Shown here: positions 1 to 11,887 of the stretch, piece after piece
Position numbering within the stretch: position 1 is the first letter of the stretch
How the letters are laid out: each line of letters begins with the position of its first letter
Assembly (NCBI GenBank): GCA_011037195.1
Contig: JAAEAF010006430.1
Span: forward strand, 58,141-122,140
Reading direction: 5' to 3'
Source of the DNA: Triatoma infestans
Taxonomy: Eukaryota > Arthropoda > Insecta > Hemiptera > Reduviidae
Length of the DNA: 64,000 nt
Translations under genes and position numbers: made by a program
The notes under the pieces: generated by a model
What the model was told of the DNA's origin: nothing
The model's database searches: none
Seen by the model: the letters and a program-made list of their open reading frames with translations, nothing else

Positions 1-920
1 TGTAATCTGGCGAGATGAGCGTTATCTCCTGTCATATCTCAGGATCTGAGAATGTGTTCCAAGTCAGTGATGAGAGAAGGAATTTGATGTTTAATGTTGG
101 CGGAAATAGAGAAATGTGGACCTAGACTGAGGATGTTGCTGACTTCAGAAGGAATTATGACAGAGGATATGTTCTTGATCCAGGAACGGCTGCTGCAAGG
201 ATTCCCAGTGTATTGAACTGATTTCTGTATTTAACAAAGATTTCTTGAACTGACAACATTGTTCTTCAATTGCTGTTGAGAAGCAGGATGAGGTACAAAA
301 TTTTGTTAGAGCTGTGACACAATGTGCTCTCACAGACACAAATATAATCCCCACCACGTTTATTAATATGTACTGCAAACTTGTCAACATTGCTCAAGTT
401 TTTGTTTGTATCGCGGAAATCTGATACAATCGCGATACTTCCTTCTTACAATGATTTATGGATATACAAAAAAACAAAGTGCAGCAGTATATAAGGACCA
501 CATACAGGATGTCAGCTGCAAGCACCACGAACACAACACCTTCACTAGACACCATAGTACCTGGATCAAGGACACCATAGTACCTGGATCAAGGACAAAC
601 TCGCCCCTCCAATAATAAATAAATATACTCCACACTGCCACCGTATATTATTGTTATTGTTTATTAAATAAAAATATTTTTTATATCTGTAAAGCAAATT
701 ACTAATAAAAAAGAAAAGAAAAAGCAACTGCAATAATAATAAAATAAATATCGAGGCAAGAAGGTAATGGCCTCAAGGTTACTTTACTACCACTAATACA
801 TAATATAATATTCTTATAAAATTGGAATTCTTATAGATACAAACGGTTTTACAATTTATCTGTCATTTATCGTCCATTTGATGACCAACGCTATCACTCG
901 TGTTCCACTAATTTTATAAT
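1..920. other. No gene recognised (left edge)
   Basis: I recognise no coding gene here. A - strand open frame at 145-390 has no recognisable domain. Positions about 541-597 hold a short direct repeat: a unit reading CACCATAGTACCTGGATCAA occurs twice in tandem. From 640 to 900 the sequence is AT-rich and non-coding. Confidence 0.5.
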
Positions 921-929
921 TACTTTCTC

Positions 930-1610
930 TATCTGCTGTTAGAGAAAAGCAATGTATTCGTGTCAAATTTTCGATCTCCAGTTTTCACCGGAAGTACAAG
1001 TTTTGAGGAACGAGTTTCCATTTCCGTTTATTCAAAACTCAAGACATGGAATTCCAGTGAAATATTTTGCGAAAAAATCTAACACGATAATACTAATACT
1101 TGTAATACTTGCACTACAGCAAAATAAGAAAGCAAACATCTGGTGTGAAACACGCACACATCGCAATTTACACAGTTATAATTGTCGAAATTTTCTTAAA
1201 ATTTAAAATATTTACTAAACGTTTAGTTATAGTTGTACTTGAACTTTTCAAGGTTAGTGGCTAATATATATGTTTCCTGACACCCGCTCACTGTTTTTTA
1301 ACGCCCTAAGCAGTTTAAATTTAAGCCACATCGCAAAGGTTCCTAGAACAATTCAAAAATATTTTCTGGTAAAATTTTAAATATAACTGATAGGTCTAGC
1401 GTTGCGGCTGTTTTCGACAAAACTCCAAAGATCTCACACAAAAAATTCTATTCTGTAAAGTCACAGTTCCGGTTGTCCTTATATGGAATATGAAGTTTGA
1501 GATTCTTGCGATTTTTTTTTCGTAAGTGGGGGGACTCCACAACTTATATTTCCGGTGAAAATTCAATTTTGAAAACTGACACCTAGGAACAGCTCCACTT
1601 ACAGGTAGTA
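930..1610. repeat. Copies of the ACTTCCGGT dispersed repeat, mixed orientation
   Basis: Positions 930-1110 resemble the end of the dispersed repeat read on the - strand. Positions 1135-1240 resemble its GGTGTGAAACAC start on the + strand. Positions 1320-1600 match its interior and end, with a CAGTTCCGG block, a GCGATTTTTT block and a final TTTCCGGTGAAAATTC block. No coding capacity is visible. Confidence 0.55.
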
Positions 1611-1619
1611 TGAGTTAAA

Positions 1620-3050
1620 AAGTAACTATAAAAATAATAATTTATAAAAGTTATATGTTCTAGTACATTAGTATAGCATGAAAGGAATGGATTCCAAATC
1701 GATATTGATTAGAGACTGAATGCTACTGTAGAGAGATAAAGATAATGAAAACACGAGGTAGTACTGACTAAATAAGATCTAACAAATGACAGATCTATAT
1801 TTAGAGATATCAGAAGACATTAATAAATTACCGAAAATAGAAGGTATATAAAAAGATGACTGAAGATTTAGAGAGAGATAAATAATGGGATATATGACAC
1901 GAGGAAACAATCATCATATGTAGGGTAATGTTAAGCGGCGATAAAGAGAACTAGCCTTTAGTACAGAGTATTAGTAATGTCACTGTCAACCGGAACTACA
2001 CAGATGCCATTTAGTTATATTATTACTATTATTATTATTTTTATTTTTAAAATAACTTTCTAAAAGGGCATTATCGGTCAGAAGAGAGGAGGGGTCTAAA
2101 TGATTCATTACACTTCAAGGAGACTAGGCTACTATGAAATATTGTTGAGATTAGTTATTTTGTGTAAAGGCCGTTCGTTCTATACCTACTTGACTGTACC
2201 TTTACAACTAACTGTACTTTTACACAATATTACTTCAACTACCTATTCTATAGTTCATAATGTACCCCACCTACATTTACTAATTGTTAACCAAATTGCT
2301 TTATCTATGGAAGAACTGCACTAAATCATTCAGTGAACAGCTGTTTTAAGATAATCATATGTTTCTACTTTATATTTATAAATCTATAGTTGAAAGAACC
2401 AGCACAAGATGGAGCTGACAGATTTTTACAGCTGTTTTCCCCATCCTAGTAGGAGCAACTATTGCGCAAACCTGTCGAATTTTCAAAATTAATGTTTTCA
2501 AAGGAACATGTTTTGTGATAGACATAAAATATTTTAGCGAATTTCGGTATACATGTGTGTGTGAATAAAATATTTCAAAAACTAAAAATCTGAAGAAGCT
2601 TAAACTTATTACATTTAGGTACTACCACCGCATTTGATTCCAAGTATCCGGACAAAATCCATCTACCGGAAGTGCGACTAAATGTTTCTTATTTTCCTTC
2701 TGTTTTTCGCAATTTTTGTCAAAAAAGGCTTCAACGATTCTCTTTAAACCTGGTACACTATCTACACACATAAATACCTATCACATTTATTTAAAACATT
2801 TTCCTAGAAAATATTTGGGATTTATTTTGATGTAGTTTTCAAGTTTCACATACAATTTAGTTACGCACTACTTTTTCTCACTAGTGTGCAAAACTAACAT
2901 TATTCAACTCTAATTAGCCCGACATCTAGCGGCAATACGCGAAAACAAGATCAAAACAAATCCCACCCAAGTACAGCGGTTTTGAGGTTATACCATACCA
3001 AATAGGTTATAGAGATAGGAAGTATTTAACAAGAATTAAAATACAGTCTC
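1620..3050. other. AT-rich non-coding stretch with a partial dispersed repeat
   Basis: Positions 1620-2430 show no gene. Positions about 2440-2880 contain pieces of the dispersed repeat read on the - strand, including TCTACCGGAAGTGCGAC at about 2671. The rest is unassigned AT-rich DNA. Confidence 0.45.
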
Positions 3051-3092
3051 AGTATCTATGGTTTCATCCGTCGTAGTATGCTTCATTGTTTT

Positions 3093-3135
3093 GGTACTGA
3101 CCGGTTTCGGATTTTCATCCATCGCCAAAAGTTTA
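3093..3135 (-). ncRNA. Hammerhead-like motif, degenerate (class A, GGAU subtype)
   Basis: Read on the - strand there is a stem II GGAT-GAAA-ATCC, then GAAA, then ACCGGTC. The 5' core, normally CTGANGA, has decayed to TTGGCGA. Stem II differs in sequence from the GGGC subtype found elsewhere in the window but keeps full pairing. It is probably inactive. Confidence 0.45.
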
Positions 3136-4150
3136 CAATCAATTCGTAAATGACTTCAACTACATGTTTAAATCACAAACCACACTAGTTGACTATATGT
3201 GGGAGGTTATAGGTTCCAGAAGTCGGTGTGACGCGTGTATAACAGCAGAAAAGCCTTGATTTCAAATTGTGGTTATAATTTAACTACATATTAGTATAGT
3301 GTACTGTACTCCTAGTAAATAATGTCTATTGGAAAGGAAATTTCTTTTAATAAAGGTGTTATATAGTGTAAGTTACAATGCTCTGTGTTTTTGCCATGGT
3401 ATTTTAATCCGGGGATATGAGGTAGGAAATGTGAAGAGTACTTAACATTAAATGTAATATATAAAGTTTAATGAAGAGGAATATGTATATATTGTATAGT
3501 TAGCGCTCAATTAAATAATACATAATAAATAAACATTGAAAAGAATACAAGATTAATGTAAACAAATATCTAAGATTGTTGATAGAAAAAATATATTTAA
3601 CAAGGAGATAGTGTTATATCGATTGTTTATAGCAAAGTTAATGGATTATATGAATTATCATGCATTATATTTTAAGCTTGGAAGTATTAAGTTGAAAATA
3701 AAATCAAAGGAATAGTTTGTTAAAATTATAGGTATAGTGATAAATTAAATGGTTAAATAACATTATAAGAACAAGATTAATAAAGTAAACTAGCATTAAG
3801 ACAAAAAGAGTGGTGGCTATCCGAGAAAATCAGTTTGCGAATGGAGAGGTGAGAAGATTCAAAGCTAATGGTGGGAGTAGTTAAGTAATAGTTAATGGTA
3901 CTAACAAAATATTGATATAATTGCTTGCATTAATTGCTCTCATATTTCATATGTGTGTGTGTGTGTGGGGAGGGGGGGATTGAGTTGCATAAGGTAATGA
4001 AGGAAATAACAAATTGAATACTAGAGTGAAAAACGAGGAGGTAATCCAATCATTCTTTGGTTTGAGATTTCGTGTATTTATATACATATATGGTGCGTGT
4101 ATTTTGGTATGGATAATATATTTGTAATATTAGACGTAGGAATGACTTTA

Positions 4151-4210
4151 AAGAGTGTGTCTGTGAGTTGTAAGTGTGTCTGTGAGTTGTAAGTGTGTCT
4201 ATGAGTTGTA
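4151..4210. repeat. 20-bp tandem repeat, three units
   Basis: The unit AGTGTGTCTGTGAGTTGTA recurs three times with one change in the last unit. It lies inside the inverted-repeat element and has no coding meaning. Confidence 0.7.
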
Positions 4211-4351
4211 GTTATTTGGTCACCGAATCATGTTTTGTTGCTGTAATACACGCGATACACATACTTGTATAACCTCCTCATGTAGTCACCAGCGTGGTTT
4301 GTGATACAAACATAAGTTTAAATCATCTCTCTACATGAAATGATTGTAAGC

Positions 4352-4395
4352 GTTACTCTGACGATGGATGAAAATCTGAAACCGATCAGAACCAA
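4352..4395 (+). ncRNA. Hammerhead-like motif (class A, GGAU subtype)
   Basis: CTGACGA at 4358-4364 fits the hammerhead 5' core exactly. It is followed by stem II GGAT-GAAA-ATCT (one G-U pair), the GAAA 3' core at 4378-4381, and ACCGATC, in which ATC would be the cleavage triplet. As in every class A copy, one extra T lies between the 5' core and stem II. Stem I is weak, with only two proximal pairs. Confidence 0.55.
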
Positions 4396-4504
4396 AACAA
4401 TGAGGCAAGCTACGACGGTTAAAATCGTAGATGTTATCTAGCCATGCGGACCCCCTATCCCACATATTCAACATTCTCAGTATTTGTACCGTTTCATATT
4501 TTTG

Positions 4505-5765
4505 TATATTCATATTAATACTAAGATACCAATTTAATTAGTTTGCAGAAAAATAATCTAATATTTAACTCATGGCGAAATATATTTACAACTCTCGACC
4601 GGTCTGACGCACTCGCTGGCGAACTGGTGTGTATAAAAGCGTGAAACGGCAATATTATTACGCCCATGGTTAAGTGGAAGTAATATAGACCCAGTTCATC
4701 GCCATAGATGAAATTAAAACTATTTGGCTTCAAGGGAAATGCCCACGTGTAGTTTCTAAATTGAATGAGAGCATTGTATATTAAAGAGAAAAGCAGCTGA
4801 GCTCAAAAATTGCATAACATTATTTAAACATTGGCTACAATACAACCAACACTACCACGCTGGTAATTTGGTTTATTTAAGCGGAAATATATACATTGTC
4901 ATGGCTTTACATTAACTGTTATACTATTTTTAATCATTTACGTAAGGATTTAATAAATGATAAGAGTTTAAAAATAACTGTCGCTTATTATTATTACTTG
5001 GCCGACCATCTTCGCGTCATTTAAGCCCGAAGCCTTCTCAGCGTACTAATAATATCATTACTATAATAATTAATCAAACCATATATAATTTCATCCCTCT
5101 CATTATATTATTAACACTATTTTAATTACAATTACATTTCAGCGGTCAACTTAAACAAAACTGCAAAAATATGTAAATTAAAAACCTAACGAAGCTACAA
5201 TAAAATCAGCTGACTAAATTACAATCAAAATTTACCTATAATTCAACACAGACGAGCATACTAATTGGTAACCGGCAGCCTTTAGGTTACTGTTTGGCTA
5301 GTTAAAAGTCTCGAAATAAGTTGCCACAGCTTATTATTAATCGGATTCAATCATCTGTAGGTAATTTCCAATATTATTATTATAACAATTACATCAGAGT
5401 GGATTTATTTCTGGTAACAGTGTGAAACTTGTGTGGGACCTCACCACGCCTCAATTTAACAGAGATGTGAATGAATGAAATTAAATTAATTGAAAACAAA
5501 AGATCTGGTGTGAAGCACTCACAAGACTTTGTCTGCTGTCAATACAATTTTATATACAATCCCAATTTCTGAAACTTGAAATTTTTCTCATTTGTACTAA
5601 CATGAATAAAGAGGTGGGGGAGGAATAAATACCAACCTAGTGACGGTCAGAGCAGGTTGGTACTTGTATCTCCACTCCCTCTCAACCAACCACTATGGGA
5701 AATGAACAGCGCGTTAATAAGATAGAACCAACCCCATATAATTGATATATTTAATCGCCATCATT
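4505..5765. other. AT-rich intergenic DNA
   Basis: No coding exon or RNA gene was recognised. Open frames are short and compositionally random. Confidence 0.4.
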
Positions 5766-5769
5766 TCCG

Positions 5770-6480
5770 CAGAACTATCTAAAACTCAATTTTTGGGGGA
5801 AAAATGTGATAGACTTATATCTGGGCGGTGAGCATTCCAAGTTTAAAGGAAATCGTAGCCATTTTCAAGGAAATTAAAACAAAAAATTGGAGAACATCGT
5901 ACTTCCGGTTAACCGATTTCCTTTAAGTTTGTAATTCTATCAATGCTTCTCATGTATATTAATATCATTTAAGTGGTAAAACTAAATTGCACGGATGGGT
6001 TCGTTAAAGAAAACATATGTTACTACTCCCTCAGAACCCCAAATCGATTTTCAATTGATTTGAACTAATAAAAAATTGAAAAATGTTTAAAATAAAAGAG
6101 ATAGGTATTGATGTGTATACAGTTAGTATTATACCAAGTTGGAAAACAAAAAAAAAAATTGGTTGGCGCGATTTTCGAGAACAAGACAAATTCAGTAAAG
6201 TCTCGCTTTACCGTTTGCTGGATTATGTCCGAAACCTTCGGGTCAAGTACGGCAATAGTATCTAAACTGAATATCAAGTTTGATATTCCCAGCTTAATGC
6301 GGTTTTTCGTTTTTGAAACATTCGGTTAACACACATACATACAGACCATTCACTAAAAATATTTTTTTGTTATTCGGTGGAGCTCAAAACATATATTTCT
6401 GGTAAAAGTTTAATTTCGAAACTTTGGCATGATCGTAATACTGTCTCCTCACCAGCCAATAAGAAAAAGTAAAATTACAA
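5770..6480 (+). repeat. Dispersed ACTTCCGGT repeat copy
   Basis: The copy contains the AAACTCAATT start block, two 'AAGTTTAAAGGAAATCGTAG'-like blocks, GTACTTCCGGTTAACCGAT, the microsatellite-like ACACACATACATACAGAC segment and the closing TTTAATTTCGAAAC...GATCGTAATACT block. The I-like LINE begins directly downstream, so it probably inserted beside or into this copy. Confidence 0.6.
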
Positions 6481-6514
6481 TAGTTGCTCTATAACTAGAA
6501 GTGAGAGAAAGTAA

Positions 6515-7181
6515 AAGACCCCGTAGGGGGAAGTGGACTAGCCACTTCTTCAGGGATCTAGGCGTCCCTGCGGGTTTCCCAGCCTAACAACACTACAATA
6601 TACGCTCAAACTGACATCCTTAACACTACACACTACACATAGGACCTGCAGAGGTAGTTGATGTGTGCAGCTACTTGGGTTCAGCGCACCCACAGGTAAA
6701 CTTGAGCTCCCCACCACACACACTCACTCACACCTGAACACTCGACACTTTACAGACGACCACACACACTGCATGAACAAGGACACGCACTCGTTGAGAG
6801 CTCGGAGTATAAATATCTCTCCCTCGTGCTTGCCGGCACGAGGCTTTGGGGCTAGGGTGGAAAAGGGGATCCTGGGCATTGAGGGAGACGACGACCTGCG
6901 GGCGTCCGATCCCAACACATGTCTTTGGCCTCGGCTTCACCCGAGAGCTCTACCTGGGGGATAGCCCGACTCCAGGAAGGCTAGGGAATTCCGCCTCAGG
7001 CGGGTTCCTAGGGTTAGGAGGGGGGTCGCGGGGGCACGGGTCGATGCTTCAGTATTGGAACGCTGCCTTCCGCGGCACCCGACTATATCGAGGTGCGATG
7101 GCCCACCCGGATAGTAACCGGGTCCATTTGAGCGTCCGTGGAGGCGGGACCACGTACCTCGACGAATTAATTGTGATTACT
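6515..7181 (+). promoter_or_regulatory. 5' UTR and probable internal promoter of the I-like LINE
   Basis: The element appears to begin near ACCCCGTAGGGG. A perfect 6-bp hairpin, AAGTGG-ACTAG-CCACTT, lies at about 6530-6546. Homologous sequence reappears alone at 32531-32700, which supports this as the true element start. Elements of this group carry internal promoters in the 5' UTR; no specific promoter motif was proven. Confidence 0.6.
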
Positions 7182-8890
7182 ATGGCTAATCATAAACCTT
7201 TATCTGGGCCTAGCCCAACAAATCTTTCACCCCTAATTTCTAATCCTATTCCCACACCAATTAATCCTTTCCCTACTCCAGCTAATCCCCTTCCTATTCC
7301 TACTGAAATCCAAAACTCTTCCATTTCTATCCCTCCTACTTTCCAATCACCTAATCCCCTATCGACTGATGATCCTATTGGAAATCGACCAGGCGCAAAT
7401 ACGGACAATTCTTTAGGAAAACATTCATCTGAGGTGCAGTTCACACTGGAACCTTATAGCCCTACTTCCCCGCCAAGGAAGAAAGCCAAGGGCGGCCACA
7501 GAAAGGAAAATAGCTTAGGATTCAAATTTATTAACCTTGAAGAGGATAACTGGGGTAGATCTTTTATTATAAAGAAAAAGGAATGATCATTCGCTAAGGA
7601 ATGTTCTTTCAAACTCTTCAAATTTATAAAAAGCCACCTAGGAAAGACAAAGAGCGTTAAAAAGCTTAACGATGGCTCTATTTGTATAGAAGCGGATAGC
7701 CGCAACCAAGCTTCAGCCATCTTAAGCTTACAAAAATATATGGATGCAGAGTTGGAAGCAGGTCCCCACAAGAGACTGAACTCCTCTCAAGGAGTAGTCA
7801 CTTGTCGGGACTTCCTAAACAGCACTATTGAGGACATAAAGGAGGGTTTGCAGATCAAGGAGTAATAGAGGTGAGGAGGATAAAGAGGATGCAGGACGGG
7901 TCCCTAGTGGACACCGCTTCTCTTGTCCTCACTTTCGATCGCCCGAAGCCACCAGAAATGATTGAAGCAGCTTTTTATAAGCTGAAGGTGCGTCCATACA
8001 TACCTTCACCGATGAGATGTTTCAAATGTCAGAAGTTTGGACACACCTCCATGAGATGTAAGGCTTCAGAGGCAGTGTGCATATGTGGCAAACCCTTGCA
8101 TGAAGGAGAGTGCACACCGCCAGTAATTTGCGTGAACTGTGGCGGTGATCACACAGCCAAATCCTCCGGGTGCCCAATTCTGATAAAGGAAAAGGAAATA
8201 CAGAAAATAAAGACATTGCAACAATTACCATACCACGAGGCAAGGGCTATTGTGGAAAGCAAATCCTACGTAACAAATGAAATTTCATTTGCTGAGAAGT
8301 TAAGGGCACCCACATCAGTGGCACATACAATTACAGCCCCAGCCCAGGGGCAAACATCAAAAGGCTCCCCCTTGTCCTTGAGGGGAGCTATTGTAAAGGT
8401 GGGAGAAATTCCACCATGTAACACCTCCCCGGCTTTGAGGGGAACCATTGAAAAGGTGGGAGATATCTCACCACTCAAATTTAAAGCCCCTCAAGGGGCA
8501 CTGATAGCCGATAGGCTATCAATCATTACTCCCACAACTAGTGGGAGTGACAAGAAGGTGGAATTCAAACCACCTAAACCAAAGACTTCCTCCGAAGGGG
8601 AATGGAAGGTGGTTAGTCCACCAAAACGTTCCCTTAGGAGGAAGACTCCAAAATTAACCCTGCCAAGTCCCTACCCGACTGGGTGGACTGGCGGGAGCAG
8701 TAGCAGAGAAATTGAAGGACAAATGCTCGCCAGCTCCAACGTTCGTTCCACTAAACAACAGTGGAAACTGTTGGGAACGGACGTAGAAGCATCAGAATCG
8801 GAGGGTGGAAATATATCGGACCGCCCTCCAAGACGTAAGAAAAAGGGTTGGCCAAAGGGCAAACCCAGGAGAAACTGTGCCACTGAATGA
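7182..8890 (+). pseudogene. ORF1 (gag-like nucleic-acid chaperone) of the I-like LINE, broken
   Basis: The ATG at 7182 opens a proline-rich N-terminal region. The frame meets a TGA at 7584-7586 but remains clearly coding to about 7848 (RNA-recognition-like region). There a single-base loss, or a two-base gain, moves the sequence into the frame that runs to the TGA at 8888-8890. The second part has three zinc knuckles: CFKCQKFGHTSMRC (CX2CX4HX4C), a second one around CICGKPLHEGEC, and CVNCGGDHTAKSSGC. Such proteins coat the element RNA and help bring it to the target. The tail is basic and rich in Ser, Pro and Lys. ORF2 starts 144 bp downstream. With both lesions this copy cannot make full-length ORF1 unless readthrough and frameshifting occur. 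Confidence 0.88.
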
Positions 8891-9034
8891 ATGTGTATAA
8901 ATATAAATATCCAACAATGCATCCACATTATCTTAGTTATTTTGGGAAAAACATAAATAGTATACGTACAATTAGAACCAGAACCTTGAAAACGAATTGG
9001 ATCCTGCCCAGAGTGGTCATTTTTTACAATAAAG

Positions 9035-11887
9035 ATGTGTGAGTCCATTATACAATGGAATATGCGGGGCTATACAAGTAACATCGAAGGTTTACGCCGA
9101 ATAGTGGCGGAACACCGACCATTTGGGTTGTGCCTCCAAGAAACAAAAATTCGCCCGGGGCAATTCATACGAATCCCTGGGTACATCATTTATAGCAAAG
9201 AGGTGCAACCTGCCCCAGGTGGGAGGGCGCACGGTGGAGTGGCTGTCTGCGTACGGGAAAATATCTCCAGCAGACGGCTATCCCTCCAAACTGATTTACA
9301 AGCTGTTGCCGTGCGTCTGACTGCACCACTGCAGGTCACTTTAGTTAGTATTTACCTGCCAGATATATATTGGCAGAGAAGTGATCTGGAGAATCTGCTC
9401 TCGCAGCTCCCTGCCCCGGTGTTGTTAATGGGTGACTTTAACTCTCACAACACCTGGTGGGGTTCAGCTATGACTGATGCTCGAGGCAGAACTCTTGAGG
9501 AGATTATAGATAATGCTAACATGATACTCCTCAACAGTGGTGAAGCAACACGATTTAATGCACACTCAGGAAACTTTAGTGCAATTGACCTGAGTGTAGC
9601 AACACCCACCATTGCAGTTCGCTTAGAATGGACCACACTGGATGAATTATATCATAGTGACCACTTCCCAATCTTAGTATCGAGCTCCATCTCCAGATCA
9701 GATTATGTGATCCCCTGGAGATATGACATCAAAAGAGCAAACTGGCCTGCTTACGCCGCTAGAGTGGTGACACCAGCACTTACTGGGGATGTCACCCTCG
9801 ATACTCGTATGTTTACAAAGGCGTTGATGCATGCGGCCGGTGGCACCATTCCTAGAGTTGGCGGGAGGGTCACAAGACCCCCCGTTCCTTGGTGGACTCC
9901 GGAATGCAAGGCAGCCAACGCGGCAAAAAAGCAGGCATTTAATAGATTTAAAAGGTATCCGACGGAGGAAAACTTAATAAACTTTAAAAGACTAAAAGCC
10001 AGGGAGAAATATCTAATCAACCAAGCTAAAAAAGAAACCCTCACCTCATATGTGTCGAAAATTTCCTCATCATCGACATTGAAGGAGGTGTGGGATAAGA
10101 TAAGAGCCCTCTCTGGCAATCGCAGAACTCCGTCGATACCAATACTAAAAATCAATGATGTCGTCGTCACCGAACCTAGGGACGTGGCTGAGGCCTTTGC
10201 TGGACATTTTGCACAAGTGTCAAGCTCTCAAAGTTACTCGGCCGAATTCCTCCGACGAAAAGGTGACGTGGAGCAACAGCCACTCGATTTTGAGACCGCC
10301 ATCAATGACGCTTACAACGAACCGCTGACAATCCATGAATTAGTACACGCACTAAACAAATGCAAAGACACTGCTCCAGGGATTGATGGTATCCCATATG
10401 CTATGCTAAGAAATCTGAACTCAGCTGGGAAGCTTGCTCTTCTCCAGTTGTATAACAGCATATGGGAGACGGGCCAATACCCTGATGGTTGGCGGGAAGC
10501 AGTCATTATACCGATCCCTAAAGAAGGAAAAGACCCTAGCGACCCCTCTAGTTACAGGCCTATTTCGTTGACCACCTGCTTGAGTAAGGTCCTCGAATCT
10601 ATGATTAATTATAGATTGGTATATATGTTGGAAACGAGAGGACTTTACAGCCAGCATCAAGCGGGATTTCGCAGATATCGTTCCACGTTGGATCAAATGA
10701 GCCAACTCGAGGTCTATGTGCAAAATGCATTTATGCGGAGGGAGCATGTGCTGGCAGTGTTCTTTGACCTTGAGAAGGCCTACGATACCACGTGGAGATA
10801 TGCGATTCTGCGAAAGTGTCACGAATGGGGACTGAGAGGGAAGCTGCCGAGGTTCCTCCGTGGCTTTCTAGAGTCACGAAGGTTCCGGGTGCGACTGGGG
10901 TCGGTCCTTTCGGACCCTCATTTTCTTGAGAACGGAATACCTCAGGGGTCGGTATTAAGTGTTACACTATTTACGATGGCGGTTAATTGTCTTGCCGAAG
11001 TTGTAGGAGACCCACTCCAAATATCTTTATATGTTGATGACCTCGCTATTTATTTATCAGGGAATGATCTTAGCGAGGTGAATGAAACCCTACAGCAGGC
11101 AATAGACAGAGTGGCTAATGAGGCTTCTAGGAACGGGTTTAAATTCTCTAATACTAAGACGGTGTGTCTACATTTTTGCCGCTTGAGGCACGAGCATAGT
11201 CCCCCTACTTTATTTTTGGACAGCACGCCTATTCAATATAAAGAAAGCACCCGTTTCCTAGGCCTTATATTCGATACTAAGTTAACGTGGCAGGATCATA
11301 TAGACTATACATGTAAGAAAGCAAGGAGAACCCTCGATATTTTGAAATTTCTTGGCAGCTATAACTGGGGTACGGAGCGGGAAATCCTAAAACGTATATT
11401 TATTGCGCTTACCCGCTCCAAATTAGAATATGGAGCGCCAGTGTATAGCTCAGCGCGCAAATCACGCCTGAAGTTATTAGATAGAATTTATAATGAAGGA
11501 ATTAGGTTGTTTACAGGCGCCTTCCGGACCAGTCCTTTAGAAAGCCTATATGTAGAGTCAGGAATGCTACCACCTCAACTTAGGAGGGAACAGCTTACCC
11601 TGACCTACATTGCCGGAATATGGGGAAAGCGGTTTCATCCGTTATTCCATACCATATTCGAGGGCCCACTTCAACAAGAGTACCGTCAACAACAATCACG
11701 GACGCGACCCCTCGGGGTCCGAGCGCTAGAGCTCTTAGACGCGGAGGGAGTAGACTTTGGCCCGGTGGAGGGTTGGCGCTTTGCGCACCTTCCCCGTGGC
11801 TACTACCCTCTGCAAGCGTCCGTATGGACCTGGCAACACATAAAAAAGAGGAAACACCACCCGTCGTCTATAGGCAAAAATTGTTAG
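9035..11887 (+). CDS. ORF2 endonuclease-reverse transcriptase of the I-like LINE
   Basis: An intact 950-codon frame. The first ~220 residues form an apurinic-like endonuclease of the EEP fold: QWNMRG near the start, LQETK for the catalytic Glu, GDFNSHN for Asp/Asn and YHSDHFP for the SDH motif. It nicks the target DNA. The reverse transcriptase follows at about residues 440-720, with FDLEKAYDTTW, NGIPQGSVLS and the YVDD active site, and it copies the element RNA from the nick. A thumb-like region comes next. The last ~20 residues are probably out-of-frame sequence, because the homologous continuation into RNase H lies in the -1 frame. A slippery A AAA AAG sits in register at 11842-11848. The initiation mechanism is unknown; the ATG at 9035 gives the endonuclease its normal N-terminus. 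Confidence 0.93.
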   Translation: MCESIIQWNMRGYTSNIEGLRRIVAEHRPFGLCLQETKIRPGQFIRIPGYIIYSKEVQPAPGGRAHGGVAVCVRENISSRRLSLQTDLQAVAVRLTAPLQVTLVSIYLPDIYWQRSDLENLLSQLPAPVLLMGDFNSHNTWWGSAMTDARGRTLEEIIDNANMILLNSGEATRFNAHSGNFSAIDLSVATPTIAVRLEWTTLDELYHSDHFPILVSSSISRSDYVIPWRYDIKRANWPAYAARVVTPALTGDVTLDTRMFTKALMHAAGGTIPRVGGRVTRPPVPWWTPECKAANAAKKQAFNRFKRYPTEENLINFKRLKAREKYLINQAKKETLTSYVSKISSSSTLKEVWDKIRALSGNRRTPSIPILKINDVVVTEPRDVAEAFAGHFAQVSSSQSYSAEFLRRKGDVEQQPLDFETAINDAYNEPLTIHELVHALNKCKDTAPGIDGIPYAMLRNLNSAGKLALLQLYNSIWETGQYPDGWREAVIIPIPKEGKDPSDPSSYRPISLTTCLSKVLESMINYRLVYMLETRGLYSQHQAGFRRYRSTLDQMSQLEVYVQNAFMRREHVLAVFFDLEKAYDTTWRYAILRKCHEWGLRGKLPRFLRGFLESRRFRVRLGSVLSDPHFLENGIPQGSVLSVTLFTMAVNCLAEVVGDPLQISLYVDDLAIYLSGNDLSEVNETLQQAIDRVANEASRNGFKFSNTKTVCLHFCRLRHEHSPPTLFLDSTPIQYKESTRFLGLIFDTKLTWQDHIDYTCKKARRTLDILKFLGSYNWGTEREILKRIFIALTRSKLEYGAPVYSSARKSRLKLLDRIYNEGIRLFTGAFRTSPLESLYVESGMLPPQLRREQLTLTYIAGIWGKRFHPLFHTIFEGPLQQEYRQQQSRTRPLGVRALELLDAEGVDFGPVEGWRFAHLPRGYYPLQASVWTWQHIKKRKHHPSSIGKNC

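Larger units (their letters stand above)
3050..4500. mobile_element. Inverted-repeat element with hammerhead-like motifs at both ends
   Basis: Positions about 3058-3250 and 4235-4500 are diverged inverted copies of each other. Both contain a CTCAGTAT outer segment, a TACGACGG segment, the GAAACCGRTC hammerhead-like core and an inner TGGTTTGTGAT segment. The inner ~1 kb is AT-rich with no recognisable ORF. The arrangement resembles a non-autonomous element with inverted terminal regions, such as a rearranged Penelope-like terminal repeat pair. That assignment is inference: no reverse transcriptase is present. Confidence 0.5.

Noticed and set aside
6108..6329. Short overlapping open frames in 6065-6329
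   Set aside because: They fall inside a copy of the non-coding dispersed repeat and are not shared in frame with other copies.
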